The notes under the pieces were generated by a model. It worked only from the letters and a program-made list of their open reading frames with translations. It was not told where the DNA came from and ran no database searches. This document shows positions 12,785-25,160 of a stretch of DNA of 64,000 bases, in pieces. This DNA is from Gnetum montanum (taxonomy: Eukaryota > Streptophyta > Gnetopsida > Gnetales > Gnetaceae): NCBI GenBank assembly GCA_015680685.1, contig MNCI01004881.1:951233-1015232 (forward strand), given 5' to 3'. Made by a program: the position numbers and the translations under genes. Numbering within the stretch: the stretch's first letter is position 1; every line of letters begins with the position of its first letter.

Positions 12785-13545
12785 ATGGCAAACTTTGCAA
12801 ATATAAAAATAAAAAAATTCTCTAATAATGATTAAAAAGTTTGGAGAATGTACATGGAGGATCTTCTTGTCAGCAAAGATCTCTGGCAAGTAATTGTTGA
12901 TTCAAATCTTTCTACTGTCACAAATTCAGACTAGGGATAGAAAGGCATGAAGCAAAATTCATTTGTGTCTCTCTTGGTTGATGCTACTCAACATTTCTAG
13001 AGTTCTAACTACCAAAGACCTATGAGACGAATTAAAATATTTGTACCAAAAAAACTTTGTTTCTAACAAATTGTTTCATAGGAGGAATTTACACACACTC
13101 AAGATGGCTAAATGTATGTTAATTACTAATCATCTAAGTATCTTTAATGATATCATGATGCAACTTGAAGTAGTTAAAGATAAAATGAAAGAGGAAGATC
13201 ATTGTATGTATCTTTTAGAGTCCCCTCCTAAGTCGTAGAATACTTTTGTAATGTCAGTGAGTAATTTTATGTCAACTCTTAATTTTGATATGATTGTAGC
13301 CTAACTCCTCAGTGAAGAAAGGATGATTAAAAGGTCTGCTCCTATCCAAAATGATCTTTTCCTTGCCAAAAACTCCAACTTAAAGTTGAATAAAAGTCTA
13401 CAATTTAAACCTCCTAGATCCCAAAAAAAATTCCACCAAACCAAGATGTTGGAAATGTAGAAATATTTTTCATCTTAAAAAAGATTGTAAAGCATATGCT
13501 ATTAATAATAATGATGATGAAATTCCTCCTTATCGAGAGGGAGAT
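12785..13545 (+). pseudogene. Copia gag remnant with zinc knuckle
   Basis: An ATG at 12785 opens a frame whose early residues (KFSNND, VWRMYMEDLL, DLW) match the N-terminal part of plant copia gag. It breaks within 60 residues and continues in other frames (13041-13238 is one 65-residue piece). A zinc knuckle of CX2CX4HX4C form is intact at 13447-13488 (CWKCRNIFHLKKDC). The segment then runs into protease. Gag would form the virus-like particle; this copy cannot do so because of stops and indels. Confidence 0.7.
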
Positions 13546-14604
13546 TTGTATGTGGTATCGTCAGCTAATGACACTGAGAGAGTTTCTTGGTATATTGATT
13601 CTAGTGCTTCCTATCACTATATCTCATACCATGAATGGTTTTGTGAATACTTTCTTTGTAATCTCAATGTGATCAAACTAGGTGATGATCGTCTTTGTAA
13701 TGTTGTTGGGTATTATAAAGTTATAATTGAATTTAAGGATGGAACCATTAAAACTATATCTCATGTCCATAATGTACCCAAACTCACAATGAGCCTCCTA
13801 TCTGTGAGTGAGTTAGATTTTGCAAGTCTAACTATCATATTTAGTGAAGGAAATGGTAAAATCTTACAAGGGTGTTTACCTCTAGCCATTGGTGTAAAGG
13901 TGAGAAGACTATACCAGTTGGGAGCAAGGACGCTTCAGTACAACTTCAATATGGTAGCTATTACTAACTTGCATTCAAGCATTAATCTTTGGCATAGAAG
14001 ACTGGCACATGTAAGTGAAAAAGAATTAAAGGAATTTCATAAAAAAGGTAAAATTAACCTCACAGAGGAATCTCTAAATTTTTGTCATCGTTACCTACTT
14101 GGTAAACAAACATGTTTAGGATTTCCAAGAAGTGATGCTAAACTTAATCATGTGTTAGAGTTAATACACAATTATGTATGTGAACCAACTAAAGACTTGC
14201 AAACATTCTCACTTGGAGGTGCTACATATTATGTTTCATTCATTAATGATTTTTCAAGGAAATCTTGGACCAATTTAATGAAACATAAGTCTAAAGTATT
14301 TGAAAATTTTAAAGAGTTCAAAGCTCTTGTTAAAAATTATTCAAGAAAGAAAATCAAGGTTCTTAGAACAAATAATGGTGGTGAATTTTGCTTCCATGCT
14401 TTTGATAATTTTTGTAAAGAACATGACATATACAGGCAAAAGACTATTCCAAAAACTCCCAAACAAAATGAAGTAGCTAAACATTTTAATAGAACGTTGC
14501 TAGAAAGAATAGATGTATGCTACGTGAAGCTAGTCTTAGTAAACATTTTTGGGCTAAAGCTACAATGATCACCTACTATGTCATCAATAGGTTACCATCA
14601 TTTG
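13546..14604 (+). pseudogene. Copia protease, GAG-pre-integrase and integrase core
   Basis: One 340-residue frame stays open. It has the protease site at 13597-13605 (YIDSSASYH where the family has DSG), the pre-integrase LWHRRLAHVS segment (about residues 145-160) and the integrase core (YYVSFINDFSRKSW; RTNNGGEF; NRTLLER). All three catalytic positions are changed: D to Y at 14173-14175, D to N at 14371-14373, E to K at 14479-14481. The protein would be catalytically dead even though the frame is open. The frame shifts near 14515 and the domain is then cut by the solo LTR at 14605. Confidence 0.85.
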
Positions 14605-15434
14605 TGATGAGTCATTTAACTAATTATGTTAACAAGCATGCATCAATGCAGCCCCATCGACACATGATTTGATGCATCGACGTAGTGTCTAATCTTGCCT
14701 ATATAAATGCATGTACCCATCACATTTATGGCACATTATGTCATTAGTGTAGCCAAGTTCTTGCCACTTTCTTCCACCATGGTTAGAATATCTTCTAAGT
14801 ACTCGTAGTAGGACTTCAAGGATTGTATGAATCCTTACCCAAGCATTAATGTACCTAAACACTTTGATGTGACAACAATAAAAATGAGATTATTTCAACT
14901 CCTTGCAACACTTAAGAATAGATTAATTCTTCTTTTCATGCATTTTATATTCATGTTTTAATTAATACACTTAATAATAAACACATAAGTATGACCACCT
15001 CAAACATATCATTAATGCTTGGCAATCCCAGTAACATTATCACTTGATTCACGTAATAGCCTAACACTTGATAATCTAGTAATGCTTATAACAAGTTCAA
15101 GATGTGTATGGCAGGTGGACGTAGATGCTTATGTTAGGTTAGTTAGCTTAGGAACAGTTAGCTAGTTAGATAATTAGTTTATCAACTATTTACCTTTACT
15201 TCCACACTTAGACTTAGAAATATAAAATATAAATAAATATCATGTTTCATGGCTTACACTTAATGATACACTTGAACTTACATAAGTGAAGCGAAGAAGA
15301 TAACGATCACATCTCTAAGACACTATCTTTGCCCATTGGTGCATTTAGGGGCTAAGTCCACAAAATTAGAACGAATCGCTGGTGAATGTTTATGATTCGT
15401 ATGGTTAGGTGAAGGGACAACTTGCTGCTCATCA
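14605..15434 (+). mobile_element. Solo family A LTR inserted in copia integrase
   Basis: The 830-base sequence runs from TGATGAGTCA to GCTCATCA with a TATATAAAT box at 14700-14708 and the terminal family signature. The flanks are ATTTG (14600-14604) and CTTTG (15435-15439), a five-base target duplication with one change. Removing it joins the copia codons LPSF and AINE in frame, so it entered after copia had inserted and later lost its internal part by LTR-LTR recombination. Confidence 0.88.
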
Positions 15435-15980
15435 CTTTGCAATTAATGAAAACCTTCTAGAAGAAATATGGAGTCACAAGCCTATTAATTTCAATTATCT
15501 TCAAGTTTTTAGTTGTGAAGCTTATGTTCACATTCCAAAAATTGATAAATCAAAATTCGATTATAAGTTTGTAAGATGTATTTTCCTTCGTTATGATCAT
15601 GGTGTTAAAGCTTATAAGCTGTGCAACCCATAAACTAAGAGGGTTATTTATAATCATGATGTTGTATTTAGAGAGTTTTGCAAACATATTAAGCATAATC
15701 TCTCTAATGATACAACATCTAATCATGTATCCTTTCAAGTTAATAAAGAAAATTCAAAGGGTCATCCTCCCTCATAGGAGATATTGCTCCTAACCAACAA
15801 GATGGTGTGAATAATATACAAGAAATAAGTATAGGGGAAGATGTAAGTGAAGATGAGGAAATAGAGTATCAACATGATTCTCCATCAACTTCACAACCCT
15901 TAAGATAGTTTGGTCACATAAGAAAACTACCCACTTGGTTTAAAGATCAAATTCTAATCACTAAAGATAAATCACTTATG
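15435..15980 (+). pseudogene. Copia integrase C-terminal part and linker
   Basis: After the solo LTR the copia frame resumes (FAINENLLEEIWSHKPINF, then LQVFSCEAYVHIPK and KFDYKFVRCIFLRYDHGVKAYKLCNP), which is the conserved end of copia integrase. A TAA at 15631 and further breaks follow. From 15660 to 15980 only short pieces of the acidic linker before RT can be read (EDEEIEYQHDSPS). Confidence 0.75.
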
Positions 15981-17454
15981 ATGAAGCATGCACATCTCTT
16001 TATCATAAAGAATATAAGTGAGTGATGGATGATGAAATGTCTACTATTCATAAGAATAAGACATGGGAATTGGTTGAACTTTCATTTGATAGAAAACCAA
16101 TTGAATGTAAGTGGGTGTCCAGAATTAAATTTGGTAAGCACTTTAAAGCATGTCTTATTGCTAAGGGTTATTCCCAAAAGAAGGGGATTGATTATGATGG
16201 CATCTTCTCACCTATTGTAAAATTAACATCCATTAGATCATTGCTATCAATAGTAGCAACTTATGATCTAGAACTTGAACAAATGGATGTAAAAATTACT
16301 TTCCTAATGGTGATCTTGAGGAAATATATATGCTTCAACCTAAAGGGTATGAAATGAAAGGGAAAGAGCATATGGTGTGTGATTTGCTAAGATCATTGTA
16401 TGGGCTCAAACAAGCACTAAGGATGAGGAATAAAAAATCTAATAAACAAATGTTAAGTCTTGGCTTCATTAGAAGTTAGGAAGACTCATGCTTATATGTC
16501 AAAAATAAAAATGAAAAACTCTTAATTTTACTACTCTATGTCAATGACATCTTAATAGCAAGAAGTGACATGGATGAAATCAAGAAGTTGAAACAACTTC
16601 TTTCTTCTCGATTTGAGATAAAAGATCTTGGTGCTATTAAAGAATTTTGGGCATGGAACTTAAGAGAAACAAAGGTAATAACAAAATTTGGGTTGGACAA
16701 TCTACATATGTGCAAAAAATCTTTAAAAGATATAATATGCAAGATTGTAAGCCTATGATAACACCTTGTGAAATTGGGATAAAACTCTTAGTTCAACAAT
16801 GCCCCAAGACAGATGATGAAAATGAGCTCATCATAAAAATATCATATGCTAGTATTGTTGATAGTTTAATGTATGTAATGTTTGGTACTAGACCTAATAT
16901 TGCATACATTGTTGGAAAACTCAACAAGTATATGTCTAATGCAAGGAAACAACATTAGATTGCTGTAAAACAAGTTTTCTAGTATCTTTGTCATATCAAA
17001 GTGATTCATCCATTCTACATGGTTATGTGGATGCTAACTAGGGTGGAGATTTAGATGACAGAAAATCAACCAGTGGATATGTGTTTAATATCTTTGGCGA
17101 TGCTATCTCTTGGAAAAGCCAATTGCAGTCTTGTGTAACTTAGTCTATTATTGAAGTAGAATATGTTACTGCAAACCTAGCTAGTCAAGAAGCAACATGG
17201 CTTCAGAGATTAGTGGCTAAACCCAAGATTCATAAAACGATTGTGAAAATTGGCTGTGATAACCAAAGTGTAATTTATATATTCAAGAATCCCACTTTCC
17301 ACAATAGGATGAAGCATATAGAAATATAGTATCACTATATTTGGAAGTAGATAAATGAACAAAGGATTCTTTTTGAAAAAATTAAGATAGAAGAGAATCC
17401 TATTAATAAGATGACAAAATCTTTAACAACTTAAAAAATTTTAGGGTGTCAAAT
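15981..17454 (+). pseudogene. Copia reverse transcriptase and RNase H
   Basis: RT marks in order are ECKWVSRIKFG, KACLIAKGYSQKKGIDYDGIF, LELEQMDVK and LLLYVNDILIA at 16525-16560. The catalytic YVDD is YVND (16537-16548), so RT would be inactive. RNase H follows with GYVDAN, DRKSTSGYVFNI, AISWKS and IEVEYVTANLASQEATWL (17020-17220). Frame changes near 16300, 16640 and 16960 and several TAG stops are present. The element ends without polypurine tract or 3' LTR, because family A sequence on the other strand starts at 17488. Confidence 0.85.
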
Positions 17455-17487
17455 AGTTGTTCATGTCATGGAAAGTGATATCATCTA

Positions 17488-18389
17488 TGATGAGTGATGA
17501 AAGATACCTCTACGTCCAACCATATGAATCACAAAGCGTTCACACATAATCCAATCAAATTCCGTAGACTCTATAGTTTTCCAATGCACTAGTTCTCTAG
17601 GAAGTAAACTGGGCATTGAGAACATTCGTTGTCTTCCCAACTACATTTGTGAAGCCTAAGGGTATGGTTTAAGTGTAATTGAGGCACATGACTTTTATCA
17701 TTTTATATTTTATGGTTTTGGTGCTTAAAATAAATAGGGTAAAGAATAAAGTAATTTAATATCTACTTTAAGCTAATGGGCTAACTATTGTTTAACTAGT
17801 CCTAACATAAATATCTAGTCCCACTTGCCATACACATCCTAAACACATATAACGTTGTTGGATTACCAAGTGTTAAGCGCTACTAAGATTACCAAATGTC
17901 ATATGTATGCTCAAAGCAGTCGTATTTATGTATTTACTTAATCACTATTTAGCTTATCTCGCATAATTATTTAATTAACTTAATTACTGAAGAACATTAA
18001 ATAAATGATTGAAAATACTAAATGCATGAATAAAACATTTAAGCTATCTAGAATGTTGCAAGGTTTATCAAGAAGCTCATCTTTATTACCACAAATACTA
18101 CCATGCTCAAGTACAATAGTACTTGAACAAAGATCCATACACTCAATGATGCTTACTGCTGGCACTCAGGAAAAGATTCTAACTTTTGAATGTAAAAACT
18201 GCAATAGCTTCGCTACAACTATGATAAGATATCCCCAAAACACAACAAGTTGGCACATATTTATAGGTAAGAACAGGCCCTACATCGATGGGGTCATGTT
18301 AATGCATCAATGGGGCCTAGTAGATGCAGCCTAGTCAATGCAGCCCACTCAATGGGGCCTCGTTGACATGACCAATCCATGATCCATCA
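17488..18389 (-). repeat. Family A LTR, minus strand (3' LTR)
   Basis: On the minus strand the 902-base LTR begins TGATGGATCATGG directly after the polypurine tract TGGGGGTA (plus 18390-18397) and ends CACTCATCA at 17488. The box CTATAAATA lies near 18262. The ends and the GGTAC/CATATG signature match the other family members. Confidence 0.82.
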
Positions 18390-18397
18390 TACCCCCA

Positions 18398-21350
18398 CAA
18401 CTGAATGAAAACTTATCCTTAAGTTCTTTTACAAAATTGGAAAGGTATGGAATTATTGACTAGAACATGACACAACAAAACTATCATGACAAAACTAAGT
18501 GCCTGGGTGTATGGATCAACAAAATTACAACTTTTTCATGTTCATGACACAAAATTGAACACCAAAAAAAAATTGGACAGCACGTCCTCTCATGATATAA
18601 AGATAATTGAAAAGATCACATGGTCCTAGGTGATGGAGGCTCTTGAGGTTCCGACAGACTTTCTCTAGCTTCAGGCACATGAGATAGATGAGGTTGTTAT
18701 GGTTGTCATGCTACTACTACAACTTCTAGTGGAAGATAAAAAGCATCCAACAATGCTTTCATCTTCTTCTCCTTACTCTTAGGATTGTGCATGATCCATG
18801 TAGCTTTACCAATGTTGGCTAGAATGAGCACATCCCAAGGATAGGGGATCGCTGGGAACAACTCCTTAGCATTGATGAACCAAGCAGTGAATTGTTTACA
18901 CTTGACATCAAACACCCTGATTGCATTTTGTAGCTCTTGGTAATCATTCATTCTCTTAGCCAAGTTCTTGATAGTTGATCGTTGATCATTGAATATTAAC
19001 TTGATAACTTTGAGTTCAACATTTTCCATCACAAGCTTTTGCTTAATGTCCTTGTGGTGCTTAAAATCAGCCTCATATAGCAAGTACAAGCTAGCCACCT
19101 GCTTTCAAAGTTTTGACTATGACCATCTAGTAGTCATCATTACCAAATTTGTGTATCAGAGATTGGCCAGTTCCATATATTCTACCATTTTTTTGATTTA
19201 CAACTCCTTCATGTGGATCTCCACTTTGTTGTAGGTATCTATCCCATCAATGATAGGCTACCACACCTCTCTTCCTTATTGTACTTACTAGAGGGCCTCA
19301 TTTAGTTTTACCTTAGCCACTTGGATATGTTTCTCATTCATCTCCTTCTACAGGTGAACTTGGTCTCTTTAGTGATTCTTAACTCTCTCAAATTTGAGAG
19401 CCTCATTTTTCTAGGTGAAAATTTCAATGGTAGATATCCGGTGTAAGGCATGAACTTCCTCCATAAAGAGATTATGATTCTCTACTATCAATCTCTTTAA
19501 TTCTATATTCTCTCTAACTAGCTACTCCTACTATTGATGGATGAATTCTTGCATCTATTTTTTTTGTGCATCAACATTTTGTAGGTGATAGTTTTCTGTA
19601 GTCAACGTTTCATTTTTTTGATGTATTTGAACCAAGTTCTTTTGAACTAAATAGGTCTTTACTTTAGCTAATTGACTGGTTAAAGATAACCATCACCATT
19701 CCCTCCTCAACTTGTTTTAATTACTCATGAAGTTGTCAAAAAGCTTCATCTCTTGTTATTGTAGGGTTGAGGAGTACAAGATCAACAAAACAAGCACATA
19801 ATTCAGCAACCTCTACAACCAAGCATTGGTTTTGTGCTTAAGCCATTTAAAGTTTCCCTTCTAGGATGATACATTTGCCCTTTTCTTTGAGAAGCTCCGA
19901 CTAGGTTGAAATAATGTTATCTAGAAAACCAAAGATGTCTGAAATTGATTACCTCATCCCTACCAGTCAGTCCAACAACTCTTCGTGTTGGTCTACACTC
20001 AATCTTCCACTAAAAGTTCCTATAGACATTTGCACATCTCTAAGTGCAGAAACATCTGGTACAAACACAACAAGTGCATTTAATGCCTCAACAATCCTAT
20101 CAGCAACCACTTTTGTAGCTATCTCATGCCCTTGGTGCTACATCACTAGTTCAGTTGTTCCTTGGCCCTCCTTGAAGTGCATTGAAAAGGAAGTGACATT
20201 CCTAGAGATTTTTGAGAATAAATCATATTGAAAGAGAGGCATTGTTACCTCTAAGGTACTAGGATTTGACCTCATAGGCAACTACATTTTTTAGGCTGAA
20301 AATATTGATCCACCTCCCTCCATCTGAGTAATTGTTCAAGCCACTTCATTAAGGTGACTCATCATAGGTCAATACATAAATGGAGCCCCACCACTCATTC
20401 TCATTTACTATTCCTGCTATTGCAAGAGCTACTGTCAAATTTTACGCAAGTGCTTAATGGCAGCATGAGCTTTTGGCATTGTTTCTTGAGTAGGTGTGGA
20501 GGTGGCAATTGCTGCTCCTCTTCTTTATACATGGTAGGCATCTTATCCTTCATCATTTCAAACCAATAGGTAATGGGAGTATGCTTGATTCTATCGTTGG
20601 CATAGCAGACTATCCCTACCTTTTTACAAAGTTTTCTGATAAGGCATGGAAAGGGCAGGATTTTCCTTCCATGTTCATTCTCTTTAAAATTCTTTTTTAT
20701 CTCTAAGTAGATTAATTATGGAAGGTTTGCTAAAAATTTTCAACTTAGAGTGACATATGCTCGGCTAGAGAAGGTAATCACCTTACTGAGCCTCACTATT
20801 GGATTGAGATGATAGGCCGCTATCTTGAAGTATATGTGCTTCAGCTATGTGAGTGTGCTAAACTCCTTACATTCAACCCCCTAACACCATTGGGTCCACT
20901 CCTTTTTTACCTCTAAATCAACTTGCATAGAAAGTTTTGCCAATTGTTTCCTAAAATCAGGCAACCCAAGAGCCTGCGTGATGGCTTCAACTAAGTAGGA
21001 CACCTAAATGTCCTTAATTTTTACAGTGGAACTTGCTATTCTATTGTTCCAGAAGAGGTACGTCTCTCTCATGTAACACTCCCCACTGGAAGTGATGATT
21101 GGCCATATGGGAGAGGTTTGCAACTGTGTCTTTACCTCCATTGGGGCATTCTCTAAGAATAGCTTGAAGTTTAGTTCTTTGAGAATTGAGCATTGGACAT
21201 CATGGGGCCTAATTGTGTCAAGGCAAGCTTGTGTCGGTGTGACCTCAAGTCTTGGTACATGCCTTGGTACCTCTGCTTGCTATGATTGTTCTGTTGCAGC
21301 CTCTTCCTTGAGAATTTGTCAAATAGATTGCACTTCGGACTCCTCTTGAA
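18398..21350 (-). pseudogene. Family A env-position coiled-coil ORF, minus strand
   Basis: This is the minus-strand counterpart of the ORFs at 31848 and 52445. Its best-preserved piece is a 130-residue open frame at 18706-19098 (LYEADFKHHKDIKQKL, then coiled coil, PYPWDVL, and LLDAFYLPLEVVVVA). The N-terminal third (about 21100-20600) contains the ANLSHMANHHFQWGV stretch and an LPFPC-like segment shared with the other copies. Stops and frameshifts are frequent. Resemblance of the first third to the putative plant transposon protein domain found in Athila third ORFs is my inference. No gag or pol is attached. Confidence 0.7.
18410..18425 (-). other. Pre-PPT inverted repeat, both arms changed together
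   Basis: AACTTA-TCCT-TAAGTT is a perfect six-base stem. In less decayed copies the same stem reads AACTCG...CGAGTT (34901-34916, 4685-4700). All four differences are CpG transitions, yet pairing is kept. Confidence 0.6.
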
Positions 21351-21708
21351 GAGGTCCTATTGCATGGGTTTTTTGTTCCTATTGCTAAGCTTATTCTTAC
21401 TAGCCCCTTCCATCTCTGGGTCATTTCTTCCTTTATTGAGATGGTCCTCCCTCCTATAGTTGTTTCGATCTTGGTACCATCTATAATCCCAACATGACCG
21501 CGGGTTAGCAATTATTATGTAACATGAAATAATTGGAATACCATATCTCATTAGGAAAGTTACACCTAGCTAAGTTGTGATTATGGCTAATTTGATTAAT
21601 TTTAATCATTAATTTATTTTTATTTTAATGTTAATAAGTGATTATAGTCATACCAGAGGTTGTTGAAAGGGTTAAACTCTCAAAAATTAATGGTTTAATA
21701 TCATTGTT
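21351..21708. other. Junction between two family A copies, AT-rich
   Basis: The first part may still belong to the minus-strand env-position region (arginine-rich minus-strand frames of 64 and 88 residues at 21245-21551, not recognised). Bases 21560-21708 are AT-rich and show no feature; they directly flank the next LTR. Confidence 0.4.
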
Positions 21709-22630
21709 GATGAGTCACATTCAGTTGGTTATGTTGACATGGCCTCGTTGATTGGGCCTCATTGATGAGGCCTAATCGATGCATCTTGCCATGCGTCAAC
21801 AAGGCCCTATCGACGTAGTGTTCATTTTCAGCTATCAATACATGCTTGCAGCCACATTTATGACAATAAGAGATTGTAGTTGTAGTGAAGCTTTTGCAAT
21901 TTTTCCATTTCAAAGTTAGAATTTTTCCTACGAGTGCCCGCAACAGGAGTCATTGAGTGTACGAATCTTTATTCGAGCATTGTTGTACCTGAGCACAACA
22001 ATGTGTGTGGTAATAAAGACAAGGTTTCTGATAAACCTTGCAACACTTTAGATAGATAAGCCATTTCATTTATGCATTTAATGCTTTCAATTATTTATTA
22101 AATGTTTTCCACTAGTTATTAAATATTTTTCAGTTATTACGTCAATGAGGTAATTAAGCAAGATAGATTACATACATAAGTACAATGGCTTCAAGTGTAA
22201 CACATATTCGCTTGGTAATCCCAACAACATTATTGCTCAGTACGCCTAGTAGCATAATGCTTGATCGCCTAACAACGAATACGTGGGTTTAGGACGTGTA
22301 TGGAAAGTGGGATTGAATGCTTATGTTAGGAATAGTTAAATGTTAGTTAATTAGTTAATTTAGTTTAGTTAATCCAATTCCTTTTATCTACATTTTGAGC
22401 ACCAAACTATAAAACATAAAATGATAAAAATCATATGCCTCAATTACACTTAACCATACCAACGTACATCACAAGTGTAATTGGGAAGACAATGATTAAC
22501 CTTAAGGCAAGATTCACTTCCTAAAGGACTAGTGCACTGAAAATGATAAAGTCCATGAAATTCAACCAAATCGCACATGAACACTTTGTGATTCATATGG
22601 TTGGGCGTAGGGGTACCTCACCATCCATCA
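21709..22630 (+). repeat. Family A 5' LTR
   Basis: A 922-base LTR from TGATGAGTCAC to CATCCATCA, followed two bases later by a tRNA-Asp-type primer binding site, so it is a 5' LTR. The TATA box position reads CTATCAATAC (decayed). The U3 contains a perfect hairpin, GGCCTCAT-TG-ATGAGGCC, at 21755-21772. Confidence 0.85.
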
Positions 22631-22631
22631 T

Positions 22632-22650
22632 TGGCATCGTTGCTGGGAAC
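22632..22650 (+). promoter_or_regulatory. Primer binding site, tRNA-Asp type
   Basis: TGGCATCGTTGCTGGGAAC differs at four places, all transitions, from the TGGCGCCGTTGCCGGGGAC sequence complementary to the 3' end of plant tRNA-Asp, the primer usual in Athila elements. Confidence 0.75.
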
Positions 22651-22793
22651 TTTGTTTGTGGAACGTGTGTTATTTAGGTCTAAGTAACTATCATTAATTT
22701 TGTTCTACAAACCTCAAGGTCAATATCATTTCCACTATACAGAAATTATAAAAGCACACTAATAATTATCTTCTTCTTCCCACAAGCATTAGG

Positions 22794-25160
22794 ATGTCAA
22801 ACTATCAGTCCCACATGAGTGCAAAGTGGTATATACTCATCCAGATGAGTTTGTGCCAAACTTCACTTTCATCCTACATCAAGATGAATAGTTGCAATGG
22901 TGTGATATGGAGGGCAACATCATCTTGCCTCCCAATAGGTCTATGCCTAGGATGCTATTTAAAACCCTTAAGAAGTTGGGCATAGCAAATCTTCACAAGG
23001 AATACGTCATGGATAGTTATGACACTTGAAAGTACTGTCCCACTAAAACACAACACAAACAAGATAGACGTTAGGAGAAGCTCCATGATGCTACAAAGGG
23101 GAAACATTGCGCTAATCCCTTATTCCGACTAAATCAAGATGATAATGAGGATCCTCCTACTGAAGATTTTCCACCCCTGTTATAGATGGCGAGGGTGTGA
23201 ACCTGACCCTGTGATCCACTATTCATAGACTAGGTTCAAGAAAAAGTAATAGCCAGGTAGGAACTTGAGCAAGCATCACAATAGTAAGGGACCTAAGGAT
23301 GGTAATCATAATAAGCGTAAGAGTGGTGGCGGTGGCGGTCCACCTTCCTCTTCAGCCTCTTGATCTTATTTTGAACATTCCTCTTCATTTAATAGTTCTC
23401 ATGGAAGCTATCGTTGAAACAATTATGATGAAGGTGATCAGCAAGACAATAATGACTGTGAAGGCCACCAAAACCAAAGGGGTTGTTGGAACCATCATCG
23501 ATGCAATAATTTTGATGAACCTTTATTAGCAACTCAAATTATGCTCAACATTGTGGAGGTAATTAAAATTCCAACTAGCCATATGAAAGATAGTTGGATC
23601 AAGCACTTAGACATGAACAATATCCCAAGATTTGAGAGGGGATACAACTCTAATCCACAAATGCATCTACAAGCTTTTAATGATGTCTGTGCCTTACAGA
23701 CCATAGAGAATGAATAGAAAAAACTCAAACTATTTCCCAGAACACTCATCAAGGAAGCTGAAAGCTAGTACCCATCTTTGGAGTTGGAATCTATTTGCAC
23801 ATGGAGTACCATGTTAGAGCTATTTAATGACAAATATTAGACGTACTCTAGAGTGTCTAATCTGAGAAGGCAAATCCAAGGCTAGAAATAGGGAGCACAT
23901 GAACCCTCGGATGCTACCATGGGCAAGTACTATTCACTCATACATCGATGCCCTAGCCATGGTTATTCTCAGAGGAAACAACTTTGCCACATCATAGATG
24001 AGCTCAGAGTAGAAACTAGAAGAACCCTTGGAGTGTATGCCCAAGGAAGATTATCTGAATTGGGAGCCCATCATATCCAAAGGCTAATTAAGCAGGTAGA
24101 AAAAGAAGAAGGTGAGCTATGAAAAAGTGAAAGTGCTAAAGAATATAATAAGGATCCTTCCATTAGAAAATGAGAGGTCCAATTTTGTGATGAGGAGGAA
24201 TCACCACTTGATGAAGTGATGAACAGGAAAAATTACCCATGCAAAAATATGTTTCTAACATTTTAGTAAAGGTTGACAAATTATGGGACTCTTTGGATGA
24301 GAAATTTTAAACTGCCATGAAGATCGCTAAAGAATCCAAAGAGCAAAATAGTGATTGTAATCGTAGGAGCAAAAAATAAAGAGGTAAGGGCAAAGCTACT
24401 ACAGTAGAGGAAGCTGTGGAGTCTGACTTTGATGATGAAATAGATTGTGAAATTTTTCAATATGAACATCCAAAGGGATGTTGCCTTGTGATGTCACACT
24501 TACAAGATTCTAGGGTGTATGCATTGAATCCTTGATTAGCACAAAGGCAAGCACCAAGATGATTTTCTTATCCAAAAGGTAATCCAAGGCAATTCCACCA
24601 ACAACAACAAGCTTATTACCCAAGTGGAACTCCTCCACAACCTTATGAATAATACCAATAATGGTACCAACCACAATCATGTGGAATGCCACCACCAAGC
24701 CACTAGTACCCTTATAGGCAACTAGATCCATATGGGTACTATATTTAGCAACCCATCTCCCCTAGAAGTTTTGCAAGTCATACATCATTTCAACATCACT
24801 ATTACCCTCCAGAGTACCACCAAACACATTCACCATCTACTCAAGGGAAAAACCCATATCCATATCATCCTTCACATCCATCTACACACACACCTCCACC
24901 TTCAACCCAGTTACCTCCTACTCCATCCATATAGGGTGAGATTCCTTCATAGCTGCAACAATAAAATGCTACAAGTGTTATACATTCACAATTAACTTTC
25001 CAGCCAAGTGGTCTAGACAATCAATTAAGAAAAATATCTTTCTTCCAACCCAATAGTCCTCTTCAAGCCTGACAATCTAGTCTAGCTACTCATCCTGCAT
25101 CTCCAACACCCTCATCCTCTACATCAAATACCTTTGATTGTTCTTCAAACCAAGTGTCAC
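22794..25160 (+). pseudogene. Family A gag (older copy) with Pro/His-rich tail
   Basis: An ATG at 22794 aligns with gag starts at 35667 and 56263. The capsid-like part (about 23600-24120) reads NNIPRFE-x-GYNSNPQ, LQAFNDVCALQ, TMLELFNDKY, HGYSQRKQLCHIIDELR-ETRRTLG; the capsid HGY/FYNGL-type segment fits Athila gag. A CX2CX3HX3C zinc-knuckle candidate seen in the 56263 copy is damaged here. The tail (24560-25000) is rich in Pro, His, Tyr and Gln. Stops are mostly TAG replacing TGG or CAG of the younger copy. Confidence 0.8.

Larger units (their letters stand above)
12356..17487 (+). mobile_element. Ty1/copia element, 3' LTR missing
   Basis: The order gag, protease, integrase, RT, RNase H is diagnostic for Ty1/copia. 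The element has a putative 5' LTR and PBS but no 3' LTR, carries a nested solo LTR, and is inactive by catalytic substitutions, stops and indels. Confidence 0.85.
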
